Assembly: GCF_022761015.1 (NCBI RefSeq)
Contig: NZ_JAKWJQ010000002.1
Span: 310,001-374,000 of the forward strand
DNA from: Humibacter sp. RRB41
GTDB lineage: Bacteria; Actinomycetota; Actinomycetes; Actinomycetales; Microbacteriaceae
DNA length: 64,000 bases
Direction: 5' to 3'
Position numbers and translations under genes: made by a program. Each line of letters begins with the position of its first letter. Position 1 is the stretch's first letter. This document shows, piece by piece, positions 21,933-30,957 of the stretch. The notes beneath the pieces are model-generated. The model made no database searches, was not told the DNA's origin, and worked only from the letters and a program-made list of their open reading frames with translations.

Positions 21933-23305
21933 TAGATCTTCTCCAGAAGCGTGATGAACATGGCGTCGGTTCCATGCCGGTGAGGCCAGAGCTGCACCTG
22001 AGCCGGGTCACCGGCGAGATCGAGCGGCCGCAGAGCGACCGACTGCACGACATCGCGGGTCGGCAGCTCTCGCAGGGCATCCGGATGCCGCTTCAAGGCG
22101 TCGCTGACCGCAACTCGCGTCTCGGCGAGATGCGGCGAGCACGTGATGTAGCAGAGCAGACCGCCCGGCTTCAGCGCCTTCACGGCCGAGTCGATGAGCG
22201 CCGCCTGCAGTCTCGAGAGCTCAGGCACGTCGCCCGGCACCTTGCGCCACCTCGCCTCAGGGCGGCGGCGGAGGGCGCCGAGCCCTGTGCACGGCGCGTC
22301 GAGCAGAACCCGATCGTACTCGCCTGGCTCCTCGTCACCGATGGTCGTTCCGTCTCGTCCGGTCAGCTCGACGACCGAGACGGCGGGCTCGACGGCACGG
22401 CGCACGAGGTCCAGGCGAGCCGGAATGAGTTCGTTGGCGACGAGCCGGGCACCGGATGCCTTGGCCGCTGCGGCGAGCACGGCGGCCTTGCCCCCCGGGC
22501 CGGCGCACAGGTCGAGCCAGGTCTCGCCCTGCGCGATCTCGCGAGCAGCGATCAGGGTCTGTGCCGCGAGTTGCGATCCCTCGTCCTGCACCCTGACGGT
22601 GCCGCCCGTGCGACGCACGATCCCGGTCGGATCGCCGCCCGCCGAGACGAATCCGATCGGGGAATACGTATCGTGCTCGGCATCGTCCGGCACGTTCGCC
22701 AGCCCCGGAAGCGCGACGAGGTTGATGCGAGGCGCCTCATTGTCCGCGGCCAGGAGGTCGTCGAGCTCCTCCTCGCGGTGCTCGGCGGCCAGTGCGTGGC
22801 GGAATGCGCGCACGATCCACACCGGATGCGACGTGAGCGCCGCCAGTTCGTCGTCGCCGCCGTTCGACGCATCGGCGACGCGGGAGTTCCACGCGCCGGG
22901 CTTCGTGCGTGCGATGGTCCTGAGCACGCCGTTGGCGAATCCGACGGCCGACCGTGAGCCGGCACCACGCACCAGTTCGACCGTCTCGTACACCGCAGCG
23001 TGCCCCGGTGTGCCGAGCGTGAGCAGTTGGTGGCAGCCCAGCCGCAGCGCATCGAGAACGGGCGGATCGATCAGGTCGACGGAACGCTTGGCGGCGAGCT
23101 CGATCACGCGGTCGTAATAGCCGCGGAGACGCAGTGTTCCGTAGGTCAGCTCCGTGGCGAGGGCGGCATCGGAGGGTGCGAGCGCCGCGCGGTCGAGGCG
23201 GGCGGGCAGCAGCAGATTGGCGTAGGCATCCGAGTCGCTCACGGCGCGCAGAACGTCGAACGCGACGGATCGTGCGGATGCCCGCCACTTGCGCACGTCA
23301 CTCAC
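21932..23305 (-). CDS. rsmB: 16S rRNA m5C967 methyltransferase
   Basis: 457 residues from a GTG at 23305 that overlaps the fmt stop (GTGA). The N-terminal 150 residues form a NusB-like RNA-binding domain. The C-terminal part is a SAM methyltransferase with motif I LDLCAGPGGKAA, the release cysteine motif DAPCTGLGALRRRPEARWR and the catalytic TCSPH motif (YITCSPHLAET). RsmB methylates C967 of 16S rRNA (E. coli numbering). fmt-rsmB pairing is widespread. A longer frame upstream is only the overlap with fmt. Confidence 0.95.
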   Translation of the reverse strand: MSDVRKWRASARSVAFDVLRAVSDSDAYANLLLPARLDRAALAPSDAALATELTYGTLRLRGYYDRVIELAAKRSVDLIDPPVLDALRLGCHQLLTLGTPGHAAVYETVELVRGAGSRSAVGFANGVLRTIARTKPGAWNSRVADASNGGDDELAALTSHPVWIVRAFRHALAAEHREEELDDLLAADNEAPRINLVALPGLANVPDDAEHDTYSPIGFVSAGGDPTGIVRRTGGTVRVQDEGSQLAAQTLIAAREIAQGETWLDLCAGPGGKAAVLAAAAKASGARLVANELIPARLDLVRRAVEPAVSVVELTGRDGTTIGDEEPGEYDRVLLDAPCTGLGALRRRPEARWRKVPGDVPELSRLQAALIDSAVKALKPGGLLCYITCSPHLAETRVAVSDALKRHPDALRELPTRDVVQSVALRPLDLAGDPAQVQLWPHRHGTDAMFITLLEKI

Positions 23306-24222
23306 GACGCCACCTCCGCGTGCGAACCGGCTGGCAGGCCTCTCAGCCAGTCCGCTCCCGGCATGGGCCGCTTGCCCGCGGGCTGAACGGTCACCAGCTC
23401 GAGAGGTGCCGTCGCCGTGCCGACCAGGGCATGTGCTCCGTTCAGCGCCAGCGCGCCGGGTGCCATCGCTGCGGCGTCGGAGCGTGACGCCTCGAGCACC
23501 TTCACCCAGTTCTCCCCCACCACGAAGAACGCGCCGGGCTCGGGCGTCACTCCGCGGACGCGTGCATAGACGGAGCTCGCATCCCGCGCCAGGTCGAGCT
23601 TCGCGTCGTCGATCGTGAGCTTGGGCGCCATGGTGGGTTCGCCCACCTGCCGCTGAGCAACGGCGGTGCCCGCCTCGATGCCGTCGACGACACGCTCCAC
23701 AAGGTCTGCTCCGTCGACGGCGAGCGATTCGAGCAACTCGCCCGCCGTCTCGTCTGCGCCGATCTCGCGCTCGATGACGTCGTACACGTCGCCGGCGTCG
23801 AGCTCGGGCACGAGGCGGAACACGGCCGCACCTGTCATCTCGTCTCCTGCGATGAGCGCGCGCTGCACGGGAGCCGCGCCCCGCCACCGTGGCAGCAACG
23901 AGAAGTGCAGGTTGACCCAACCGTGGCGAGGACTGGAGAGCAACGGCTCCCGCACGAGGCCGCCATAGGCGACGACGACGCCGAGGTCGGGGCGCAGGTC
24001 GAGGATGCGTTCCGTCACGTCGGCATCCAACCTCGCCGTCTTCAGTACGGGAAGCCCCAGTTCGGCGGCCGCCTCCGCCACCGGGGACGGTGTCAGTATG
24101 CGGCGTCGGCCGAGCGGGGCATCCGGCCGGGTGACGACCGCGACGATCTCGTGACGCCCACCCGCGAGGGCGCGCAGGGTGGGGACGGCGGGTTGGGGCG
24201 TTCCGGCGAACACGATCCTCAT
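23302..24222 (-). CDS. fmt: Methionyl-tRNA formyltransferase
   Basis: 306 residues. It formylates initiator Met-tRNA with 10-formyltetrahydrofolate. The N-terminus MRIVFAGTPQPAVPTLRAL is typical. The catalytic region NLHFSLLPRWRGAAP contains the family Asn and His, with the Asp of the DEMTGA loop following. The C-terminal OB-like domain runs from about 205. Starting 65 bases after priA, it heads the overlapping set fmt-rsmB-rpe. Confidence 0.96.
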   Translation of the reverse strand: MRIVFAGTPQPAVPTLRALAGGRHEIVAVVTRPDAPLGRRRILTPSPVAEAAAELGLPVLKTARLDADVTERILDLRPDLGVVVAYGGLVREPLLSSPRHGWVNLHFSLLPRWRGAAPVQRALIAGDEMTGAAVFRLVPELDAGDVYDVIEREIGADETAGELLESLAVDGADLVERVVDGIEAGTAVAQRQVGEPTMAPKLTIDDAKLDLARDASSVYARVRGVTPEPGAFFVVGENWVKVLEASRSDAAAMAPGALALNGAHALVGTATAPLELVTVQPAGKRPMPGADWLRGLPAGSHAEVAS

Positions 24223-24287
24223 GCTTTTCGACTCTCCTCAGGTCGTGTTGCCACGACCAGGTCGCGTGACGTCTTGACTGCGACGCG

Positions 24288-26291
24288 TCACGAGATCTCG
24301 GGGTCGTCGAGTCTGACTCTGAGTGTAGGCGGGGGTCGGTAGCCTCTGTCGCCGCGTGGTCTGCGGCTCTTGGCGGCCGATCGGATGATCGCCGAACGCA
24401 GTGCAGCAGCGACGGCCGAGCCCTGAGTGTATTCGAAGCGCACGATCGCGCGCACGGCATCCGACGCGACGGCGCCTCTGCGGGGTGCACGTGCGGAATC
24501 AACGGGTGTCGGGCCGAGCACGTCGATGAAGGTTCCCGAGGTCAGGGATGCGACGGCGTCCCCGACCGCCTTCGGCGTCCCCGTCACGGTGGCGACACGC
24601 ACCGCAGGCGGGAAACGGAGCGTGCGCCGGTCGACGAGTTGCGCACGCGCGTACTCCGGTTGCTTCCACGTGGCGAGGGCGTGAGCCAGCGGGCCGGCGA
24701 CGCCGGCGAGCACGACGGGCGCCCCCGGCGTTGCAAGGGCCGCCGCGTTCGACCACCAGCGCAGGCAGTCGTCGCCGACGGTCAACGACTCGCGTGCGAG
24801 CATCCGATCTCCGTCGAGCAGCAGCACTGCCCGGTAGCCACCTGCAGCGACGGGCTCCGCCCCCCTCGTCGCGACGATCAGTGCTGGGCGTTCGTCGACG
24901 ACGGTGACGCGTCGTTCCCCGTCGGACACCACGACGCGCACGCCGGGGAACGCACGACCGAGTTCCTCCGCTGTGCGTGCGCTGCCCCTGGTCACGAGCC
25001 GTACCTTCGTCGCGTGGCAGTTCGAGCACGACCAGTGCGCAGCGATCGCGCCGCACCACCGGCAGGAGGGAGCAGCGCCCGATGAACCGAGACCAAGCGG
25101 ACCGTCGCATCGTTCGCAGCGAGCCGCCTCGCCGCAACGGGCGCAGGCCAGAACGGGGGCATACCCCGGCCGGGCGACCTGCACCAGCACCGGGCCCGAG
25201 GCGAGACCCTCCTTCGCTGCGCGCCACGCGCCGCCCGGGATGCGCGCCGGCGTGCCTTCATCGGCTTGAGCGGCTGTCACGACCACCCGAGGCACGACGG
25301 CAGGGTCGGGCGAGACGGCGCTCAGCCAGCCCAGCTCGACGAGACGCTGCACCTCCACACTGCGGGTGTGGCCGGCGAAGACGAGGGCGCATCCGCTCTG
25401 CTCCGCGCGCACCAGGGCGACGTCGCGCGCGTGGGCGTATGGCGCGAGAGGCTCGGAGTGCAGCGGATCGGAATCGTCCCAGAGTGCGATCATCCCCAGC
25501 CGGTGCGCCGGCGCGTAGACGGCCGACCGGTTGCCGATGATGACGCGCGGCATCGGCTCGAGGCAGCGCAAAAAGGCGCGGTAGCGGTCCTGGTTGGGCT
25601 GGGCGGCATCCAGGCGCGCAACGGCACCGGCGGGAAGCAGGTCGCCCAGTGCGGCCTGAAGCTGGTCCAGATCCCGGTAGTCGGGAACCGCGATGACCGC
25701 GCTGCGACCGGATGCCAGTGTGCGGGCCGCCAACTCGGCCAGCGTCACCGCCCACGCACCCACCCACTGGCTGCCCCACATCGGATGCTCGCCAAGCAGT
25801 CGCGCGAGGCGTGGCACGGCGTCGAGGGCGATGCGTCGCGACTCGTCCACGGCTCGCCCCGGGGCGTCGTCGCGGTAGCCGCGCGCGATGACCGGCTCGA
25901 CCCGCGGTGGTTCGCCGGCGTGCTCCGAGGCGAGCCAGGCCTTCTCGACCCGCACCATGCGGGGCGGAACGGCGAGGCGCAGCACGTCGATCGCGCTTCC
26001 GGCAGAACGGTCGGCGATGCGTCGCGCCAGGTCGGCGATCTCGGGCGTGAGCACGCGTGCGGCTGACACCACTGTCTCGAGTTCGCTGAGCGCGCCGTCG
26101 AAGTCGGCGTGATCCGTGACCTCGACGATGTAGCCATCAGCGAGCCTGCCCGCTGTGCGCAGCGGCACGGTCACGCGCACACCGGGCACGGCGTCGTCGA
26201 TCAGCCGCTCGGGAATGGCGTAGTCGAACAGCCGGTCCAGCTGCGGAAGCGGAGTGTCGACGATCACGCGCGCGACCCGCGCGCCGGCCAT
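24288..26291 (-). CDS. priA: PriA-like primosome protein, helicase-defective actinobacterial form
   Basis: 667 residues. The N-terminal 3'BD domain (RVIVDTPLPQLDRLFDYAIPE) and the paired zinc-ribbon cysteines (CARCGEAARCERC, CRWCGAIAAHWSCSNC) identify PriA, which restarts stalled forks. The Walker A loop is absent: the equivalent region near residue 167 reads GSQWVGAWAVTLAE. The usual DEEH box is ALWDDSD near residue 269. Actinobacterial PriA proteins are known to lack helicase motifs, so this is probably a DNA-binding scaffold, not a recent pseudogene. Its ATG overlaps the metK stop by one base (TGATG). Confidence 0.93.
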   Translation of the reverse strand: MAGARVARVIVDTPLPQLDRLFDYAIPERLIDDAVPGVRVTVPLRTAGRLADGYIVEVTDHADFDGALSELETVVSAARVLTPEIADLARRIADRSAGSAIDVLRLAVPPRMVRVEKAWLASEHAGEPPRVEPVIARGYRDDAPGRAVDESRRIALDAVPRLARLLGEHPMWGSQWVGAWAVTLAELAARTLASGRSAVIAVPDYRDLDQLQAALGDLLPAGAVARLDAAQPNQDRYRAFLRCLEPMPRVIIGNRSAVYAPAHRLGMIALWDDSDPLHSEPLAPYAHARDVALVRAEQSGCALVFAGHTRSVEVQRLVELGWLSAVSPDPAVVPRVVVTAAQADEGTPARIPGGAWRAAKEGLASGPVLVQVARPGYAPVLACARCGEAARCERCDGPLGLGSSGAAPSCRWCGAIAAHWSCSNCHATKVRLVTRGSARTAEELGRAFPGVRVVVSDGERRVTVVDERPALIVATRGAEPVAAGGYRAVLLLDGDRMLARESLTVGDDCLRWWSNAAALATPGAPVVLAGVAGPLAHALATWKQPEYARAQLVDRRTLRFPPAVRVATVTGTPKAVGDAVASLTSGTFIDVLGPTPVDSARAPRRGAVASDAVRAIVRFEYTQGSAVAAALRSAIIRSAAKSRRPRGDRGYRPPPTLRVRLDDPEIS

Positions 26292-27484
26292 CAGATTCCG
26301 GCGGCCGACCGCAGATCGTCGACGCGGTCCAGTCGCTCCCAGGTGAAGTCAGGCAGCTCGCGGCCGAAGTGACCGTAGGTCGCGGTCTGCGCGTAGATCG
26401 GGCGGAGCAGGTCGAGGTCCCTGATGATCGCGGCCGGCCTCAGGTCGAAGACCTCACGGATCGCCGACGTGATGCGCTCCTCGGGCAGATGAGCGGTGCC
26501 GAACGTCTCGACGTACAGGCCGACGGGCGAGGCTGTGCCGATGGCGTAGGCGACCTGCACCTCGAGTCGGTTCGCGAGCCCTGCCGCGACCGCGTTCTTC
26601 GCGACCCAGCGCATGGCATAGGCGGCCGAGCGGTCGACCTTCGACGGGTCCTTGCCGCTGAATGCTCCCCCACCGTGTCTGGAGGCTCCGCCGTAGGTGT
26701 CGATGATGATCTTGCGACCGGTGAGACCGGCATCCCCCTGCGGTCCGCCGATCTCGAAGCGGCCGGTGGGGTTGATGAGCGTCTTCACGTTGCCGGAGTC
26801 CAGGTCCACCCGTTCGAGAACCGGACGGATGATGTGCTCGTCGACCTCCGCCCGAAGGTGCTCGGTCGACACCTTCGGCGAGTGCTGCGTCGACAGCACA
26901 ACCGTCTCGACGGTGCGCGGCGTGATGCCGTCGTAGCCGATGGTGACCTGCGTCTTGCCGTCCGGCCGCAGGAAGTCGAGTTCCCCTATCTTGCGCACCT
27001 CTGCGAGGCGTTCCGCCAGCCGGTGAGCGATCCAGATCGGCACGGGCATGAGCTCGGGTGTCTCTGTGGTGGCGTACCCGAACATGATGCCCTGGTCGCC
27101 GGCGCCCTGTCGGTCGAGCGCGTCGACGGATGCCTCTTCACGGCTCTCGTACGCGTCGTCGACGCCCTGCGCGATGTCGGGCGACTGCCCGCCGATGGAG
27201 ACGGAGACACCGCACGATCGCCCGTCGAACCACACGTCTGACGAGGTGTAGCCGATCGAGGTGATCGTCTCGCGCACGATGGCGGGGATCTCCACGTACT
27301 CGCTCGTGGTCACCTCACCCGCGACATGCACGAGACCCGTGGTGACGAGGGTCTCGACCGCGACGCGACTGTGCGGATCGACCCTCAGCAGCGCGTCGAG
27401 GATGCTGTCCGAGACCTGGTCGCAGATCTTGTCGGGATGTCCTTCTGTGACGGATTCGGAGGTGAACAGGCGTAAAGAAGTCAT
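26291..27484 (-). CDS. metK: S-adenosylmethionine synthetase
   Basis: 397 residues. It makes SAM from methionine and ATP. Motifs are the N-terminal [20 protein letters not shown] with the ATP-binding His, [16 protein letters not shown], and the P-loop-like [19 protein letters not shown]. Length is typical. GGAGC lies 5 bases before the ATG. The 46-base gap to coaBC shows no SAM riboswitch. It is followed without a gap by priA. Confidence 0.98.
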   Translation of the reverse strand: MTSLRLFTSESVTEGHPDKICDQVSDSILDALLRVDPHSRVAVETLVTTGLVHVAGEVTTSEYVEIPAIVRETITSIGYTSSDVWFDGRSCGVSVSIGGQSPDIAQGVDDAYESREEASVDALDRQGAGDQGIMFGYATTETPELMPVPIWIAHRLAERLAEVRKIGELDFLRPDGKTQVTIGYDGITPRTVETVVLSTQHSPKVSTEHLRAEVDEHIIRPVLERVDLDSGNVKTLINPTGRFEIGGPQGDAGLTGRKIIIDTYGGASRHGGGAFSGKDPSKVDRSAAYAMRWVAKNAVAAGLANRLEVQVAYAIGTASPVGLYVETFGTAHLPEERITSAIREVFDLRPAAIIRDLDLLRPIYAQTATYGHFGRELPDFTWERLDRVDDLRSAAGI

Positions 27485-27530
27485 GGGTGCTCCAGCTGGT
27501 CCGTAGCCCCATCCACGTTCTGGTCGCGGG

Positions 27531-28802
27531 TCAGGCGGAGGTGATGACGTCGAGAATACGATCGGCCACCGACGACTTCGCGCCTGCGGCCTCCATTACT
27601 ATATCGCCGGCGGCATCGAGCACCACGACCTCGTTCTCGTCGGTGGAGAACCCGGTGCGCCAGCCCACGTTGTTGATGACGAGGAAGTCGCAGCGCTTGC
27701 GCCGGAGCTTTCGTCTGCCGAGCTCGATGAGCGCTTGCGGGTCGCTCTCGGTCTCGGCCGCGAATCCGACGACGAGCTGATCCGGCTGCTTGTCCGCCGA
27801 GAGCCCGGCGAGGATGTCGGGGTTCGACACGAGGCTGAGCTGAAGCTCGTCTCCGACGACGTCCTTCTTGATCTTGGCGTCGCTCGTCGTCGCGGGACGG
27901 AAGTCGGCGACCGCAGCCGCCATCACGATGATGTCGGCGTCGCTTGCGGCATCCGTCACCGCGCGTTGCAGCTCCAGCGTTGTGGAGACCGTGCGTGTCT
28001 CGACCCCTTCGGGAACGGGCACGTCGAGATGCGCGGCGATCAGCACGACGTCTGCTCCCCGATCGCGTGCCGCTGTCGCAAGCGCCACGCCCTGCTTTCC
28101 GCTTGAGCGGTTGCCGAGGTAGCGCACGGGGTCGAGCGGCTCTCTCGTGCCACCTGCCGTGATCACGATGCGGTGCCCTGCGAGGTCGCGTCGCGCCGTC
28201 CTCGGCGCCTCGCTGTTCGCAGCTCGGTCGTGACGCGAGGCCGGCTTGGATGCCAGTGCCAGCGCCGCCGCGACGATCGCGTCCGCCTCTTCCATGCGGC
28301 CAGGGCCCGAGTCGGACCCGGTCAGCTGGCCCACGGCAGGTCCCACCACCGAGACGCCGCGTTCGCGCAGCGTGTGCACGTTGTGCTGGGTCGCCGCGTT
28401 CAGCCACATCTCCGTGTGCATGGCAGGAGCCACGAGCACGGGCGCCGTCGTGGCCAGCACGGTGTTGGTGAGCAGGTCGTCGGCGAGCCCGTGCGCGATC
28501 TTCGCTATCGTGTTGGCGGTCGCCGGTGCGATCACCACCAGGTCGGCGCGCTTGCCGATCCCGACGTGCCTCACCTCTGACACACCCTCGTAGAGGTCGG
28601 TGTTCAGCTGGTTGCGGCTGATCGCCTCGAACGTCGGGGCCCCGACGAATCTCAGCGCGGCATCCGTCGCGATGACGTGAACGTCGTGCCCGAGCAGCAC
28701 GAACGACCGGATGATCGAAACGGCCTTGTACGCAGCGATGCCGCCGGTCACGCCGACGACGATCGTCAGGGGCGTAGACACGGCGGCACCGTCGCTCGTC
28801 AC
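27531..28802 (-). CDS. coaBC: Bifunctional phosphopantothenoylcysteine decarboxylase/synthetase
   Basis: 423 residues catalysing two steps of coenzyme A synthesis. The CoaC half (about 11-185) binds [30 protein letters not shown], and a substrate motif reading APAMHTEMW where the classical enzyme has PAMN; the cap motif is GRMEEADAI. The CoaB half (from about 205) begins [20 protein letters not shown] and carries SSGKQG and the NNVGWRTGF region for CTP binding. The GTG start is 1 base after the rpoZ stop; a second GTG seven codons in is possible. rpoZ-coaBC-metK-priA order is standard for actinobacteria. Confidence 0.95.
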   Translation of the reverse strand: MTSDGAAVSTPLTIVVGVTGGIAAYKAVSIIRSFVLLGHDVHVIATDAALRFVGAPTFEAISRNQLNTDLYEGVSEVRHVGIGKRADLVVIAPATANTIAKIAHGLADDLLTNTVLATTAPVLVAPAMHTEMWLNAATQHNVHTLRERGVSVVGPAVGQLTGSDSGPGRMEEADAIVAAALALASKPASRHDRAANSEAPRTARRDLAGHRIVITAGGTREPLDPVRYLGNRSSGKQGVALATAARDRGADVVLIAAHLDVPVPEGVETRTVSTTLELQRAVTDAASDADIIVMAAAVADFRPATTSDAKIKKDVVGDELQLSLVSNPDILAGLSADKQPDQLVVGFAAETESDPQALIELGRRKLRRKRCDFLVINNVGWRTGFSTDENEVVVLDAAGDIVMEAAGAKSSVADRILDVITSA

Positions 28803-28803
28803 G

Positions 28804-29061
28804 TCACTCGTCGATGGGACGGGCGACGAGCTTGTCTTCGTTGATCTCGTGCAGGGCGACCGACAACGGCTTGTCGTCGATGGTCGAGTCCACGAGCGGG
28901 CCGACGTTGTCGAAGAGGCTTCCCTCGTGCAGGTCGGCGTAGTAGTCGTTGATCTGACGCGCCCGCTTGGACGCGAAGATCACGAGGGCGTACTTCGACT
29001 CGACGCGGGAGAGCAGTTCGTCGATGGGCGGGTCGATGATGCCCTTGGCTGCAGTTGACAT
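28804..29061 (-). CDS. rpoZ: RNA polymerase omega subunit
   Basis: 85 residues. Omega helps assemble the beta' subunit and contributes to the ppGpp site 1 in some bacteria. The start at 29061 has an excellent AAGGAG seven bases upstream; the much longer frame to 29535 is antisense noise over gmk. Omega motifs are [29 protein letters not shown]. It lies 89 bases after the gmk fusion gene and 1 base before coaBC. Confidence 0.96.
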   Translation of the reverse strand: MSTAAKGIIDPPIDELLSRVESKYALVIFASKRARQINDYYADLHEGSLFDNVGPLVDSTIDDKPLSVALHEINEDKLVARPIDE

Positions 29062-29150
29062 GAATACTCCTTCGATTGCGGCTACCGGCCGATGCCGGTA
29101 CCGCCGAGACGGTGCTGATGCTCGTGGGGAGCAGTGAGGCTCCGCACGTT

Positions 29151-30125
29151 TCAGCGACCTGACGATGTGGCGGCGCGGCGCGGGCGGCGTGCGCGCACCT
29201 GCATCAAGTCTACGACCTCGCGCGCGGCCTCGCCCACGGTGGTGTTCACGACCCGCGCGTCGAACTCGTCCTGCGACGCCAATTCGACCTTCGCGGTCGC
29301 GAGCCTTCGGTGCTGCTCCTCCTGCGACTCGGTGCCGCGGCCGATCAGCCTGCGCACCAGTTCGTCCCAGCTGGGCGGCGCGAGGAACACGAGAACGGCA
29401 TCCGGCATCGCGGCGCGTACCTGGCGTGCGCCCTGCAGATCGATCTCCAGCAACACGCTGCGACCGTCGCCGAGCGCCTTCTCGATCGGCGCGCGCGGCG
29501 TGCCGTAGCGGTGGCTGTTGTGCACCTTCGCCCACTCGAGCAGCTCGTGATCTGCGATCATCCGATCGAATTCCGCGTCGTCGACGAAGTAGTAGTCGAC
29601 GCCGTCCACCTCATCGGGCCGCGGACTCCTGGTCGTCGCCGACACCGACAGGAGAACATCGGGATAGTTCTCTCTGATGTGCCGTGCGACGGTGCCCTTG
29701 CCGACCGCAGTCGGTCCCGCCAGCACGACGAGGCGCGTGCGGCCGTTCGGTGTGGTCTGCCCGAAGCGCTCGCTCAGGAAGTCGCGCAGGCGTTCCCTCT
29801 GGTGCTTGCCGAGGCCGCCGAGCCGCTTCACGGGTGCGATCTCGAGGCGCTCGAGGATCTCTTTGGTCTTCGTCGCGCCGATGGCCTTGAGACTCATCAG
29901 AAAATCGGTGATGCGCAGCGTGCCTTCCGGGCCGTCGGGATGCACGATGGCGGCGTCGAGCACATCGAGCGGAGACCTCTCCTCCGACGCGATCGCCGTC
30001 TTGACCGAGGCGCGAGCGCGTCTGGCTGCGACGGCGGCACGGGATGCCGCGACACGGTCCACCTCGGGAGGCCGAGTCGAACGCGAACTCGTCGTCGACG
30101 CGGGTTGCTCAGACAAGGGCCGCAC
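29151..30125 (-). CDS. gmk: mIHF-guanylate kinase fusion protein
   Basis: 324 residues, about 120 longer than ordinary guanylate kinase. Residues 131-315 are a complete Gmk: P-loop GPTAVGKGT (137-145), [19 protein letters not shown], the GMP-binding [18 protein letters not shown], and [12 protein letters not shown]. It phosphorylates GMP to GDP. Residues about 25-121 resemble the actinobacterial integration host factor m[16 protein letters not shown], then [31 protein letters not shown]. In other actinobacteria mihF is a separate gene next to gmk. The GTG at 30125 has GAGG upstream and overlaps pyrF by 17 bases; a TTG at 30116 (SEQPAST) is the alternative. A basic C-terminus ([13 protein letters not shown]) follows the kinase. 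Confidence 0.9.
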   Translation of the reverse strand: MRPLSEQPASTTSSRSTRPPEVDRVAASRAAVAARRARASVKTAIASEERSPLDVLDAAIVHPDGPEGTLRITDFLMSLKAIGATKTKEILERLEIAPVKRLGGLGKHQRERLRDFLSERFGQTTPNGRTRLVVLAGPTAVGKGTVARHIRENYPDVLLSVSATTRSPRPDEVDGVDYYFVDDAEFDRMIADHELLEWAKVHNSHRYGTPRAPIEKALGDGRSVLLEIDLQGARQVRAAMPDAVLVFLAPPSWDELVRRLIGRGTESQEEQHRRLATAKVELASQDEFDARVVNTTVGEAAREVVDLMQVRARRPRRAATSSGR

Positions 30126-30957
30126 GCACCTCGTCCGCTCGAGCGGCGATGGCCTGTTCGAGTCCGTCCGGCCCCGCCGACAGGATGCTGCGCGACTCGC
30201 TGATCACGATCACCTCGGCGAGCGCGCCGAACAGACTCCGCGCATCCTCGACGCGCGCGCCCTGGTGGCCGAATCCGGGCGCCAGCACCGGAAGCGCCGG
30301 TTTCGGTGCATCGACGGTGTCGATACCGAAGCCCTTCAGGTCGATGGTGGCCCCCAGCACGACGCCGAGGGGCCCGATAGCGTCTCCGATCAGCGTGTTC
30401 TCGCGGTTCACATCATCGATGATGACACGAGCCACCGTCCGACCCGAATCGGGGTCGATCGAGCTCTGGATGCCGGCGGCTTCCGGATTGCTCGTCGCGG
30501 CGAGCACGAAGAGTCCTTTGCCTGCCTCAGCGGCGAGGCGGATCGGCGCGTTCAGCGACCCTACGCCTTGGAAGGCCGACACAGTCATGGCATCGGCCTC
30601 CAGGCGCGATCCCGGCGTGAGCCACGCCTCACCGTACGCTTCGACACTCGTGCCGAGGTCGCCCCGCTTGACGTCGGCGATGACGACCAGTCCGGCCGCA
30701 CGCGCAGCCTCGAGCACCTGCTCGAGCGCGTGGTATCCGGCAGAGCCGAAGCGTTCGAAGAACGCCACTTGCGGCTTGACGATCCCCGCGCGTCCCGCTG
30801 CCGCCTCGACAACGCGCAGGCCGAAGTCCCTTGCGCCCGACGCATCGTCCGCCAGGCCCCAGTCCGCGAGAAGGTAGGAGTGCGGGTCGATTCCCACGCA
30901 CAGTGCGCCGCGCTCCTCGATGGCGGCGGCGAGGCGGATGCCGAAGCCCGTCGTCAT
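30109..30957 (-). CDS. pyrF: Orotidine 5'-phosphate decarboxylase
   Basis: 282 residues. It converts OMP to UMP, the last step of de novo UMP synthesis. The catalytic motif [10 protein letters not shown] lies at 95-104 with Lys97, and [11 protein letters not shown] at 61-71 matches the longer class typical of actinobacteria and myxobacteria. The start overlaps the carB stop in ATGA. pyrE and pyrD are not in this operon. Confidence 0.96.
   Translation of the reverse strand: MTTGFGIRLAAAIEERGALCVGIDPHSYLLADWGLADDASGARDFGLRVVEAAAGRAGIVKPQVAFFERFGSAGYHALEQVLEAARAAGLVVIADVKRGDLGTSVEAYGEAWLTPGSRLEADAMTVSAFQGVGSLNAPIRLAAEAGKGLFVLAATSNPEAAGIQSSIDPDSGRTVARVIIDDVNRENTLIGDAIGPLGVVLGATIDLKGFGIDTVDAPKPALPVLAPGFGHQGARVEDARSLFGALAEVIVISESRSILSAGPDGLEQAIAARADEVRAALV

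Noticed and set aside
21932-24502. Single 856-codon frame running from rsmB through fmt as a possible fusion protein
   Set aside because: Only the part from the GTG at 23305 has RsmB motifs; the upstream part is an out-of-frame reading of fmt.
27485-27530. SAM riboswitch before metK
   Set aside because: The 46-base gap is too short and has none of the conserved SAM aptamer helices.
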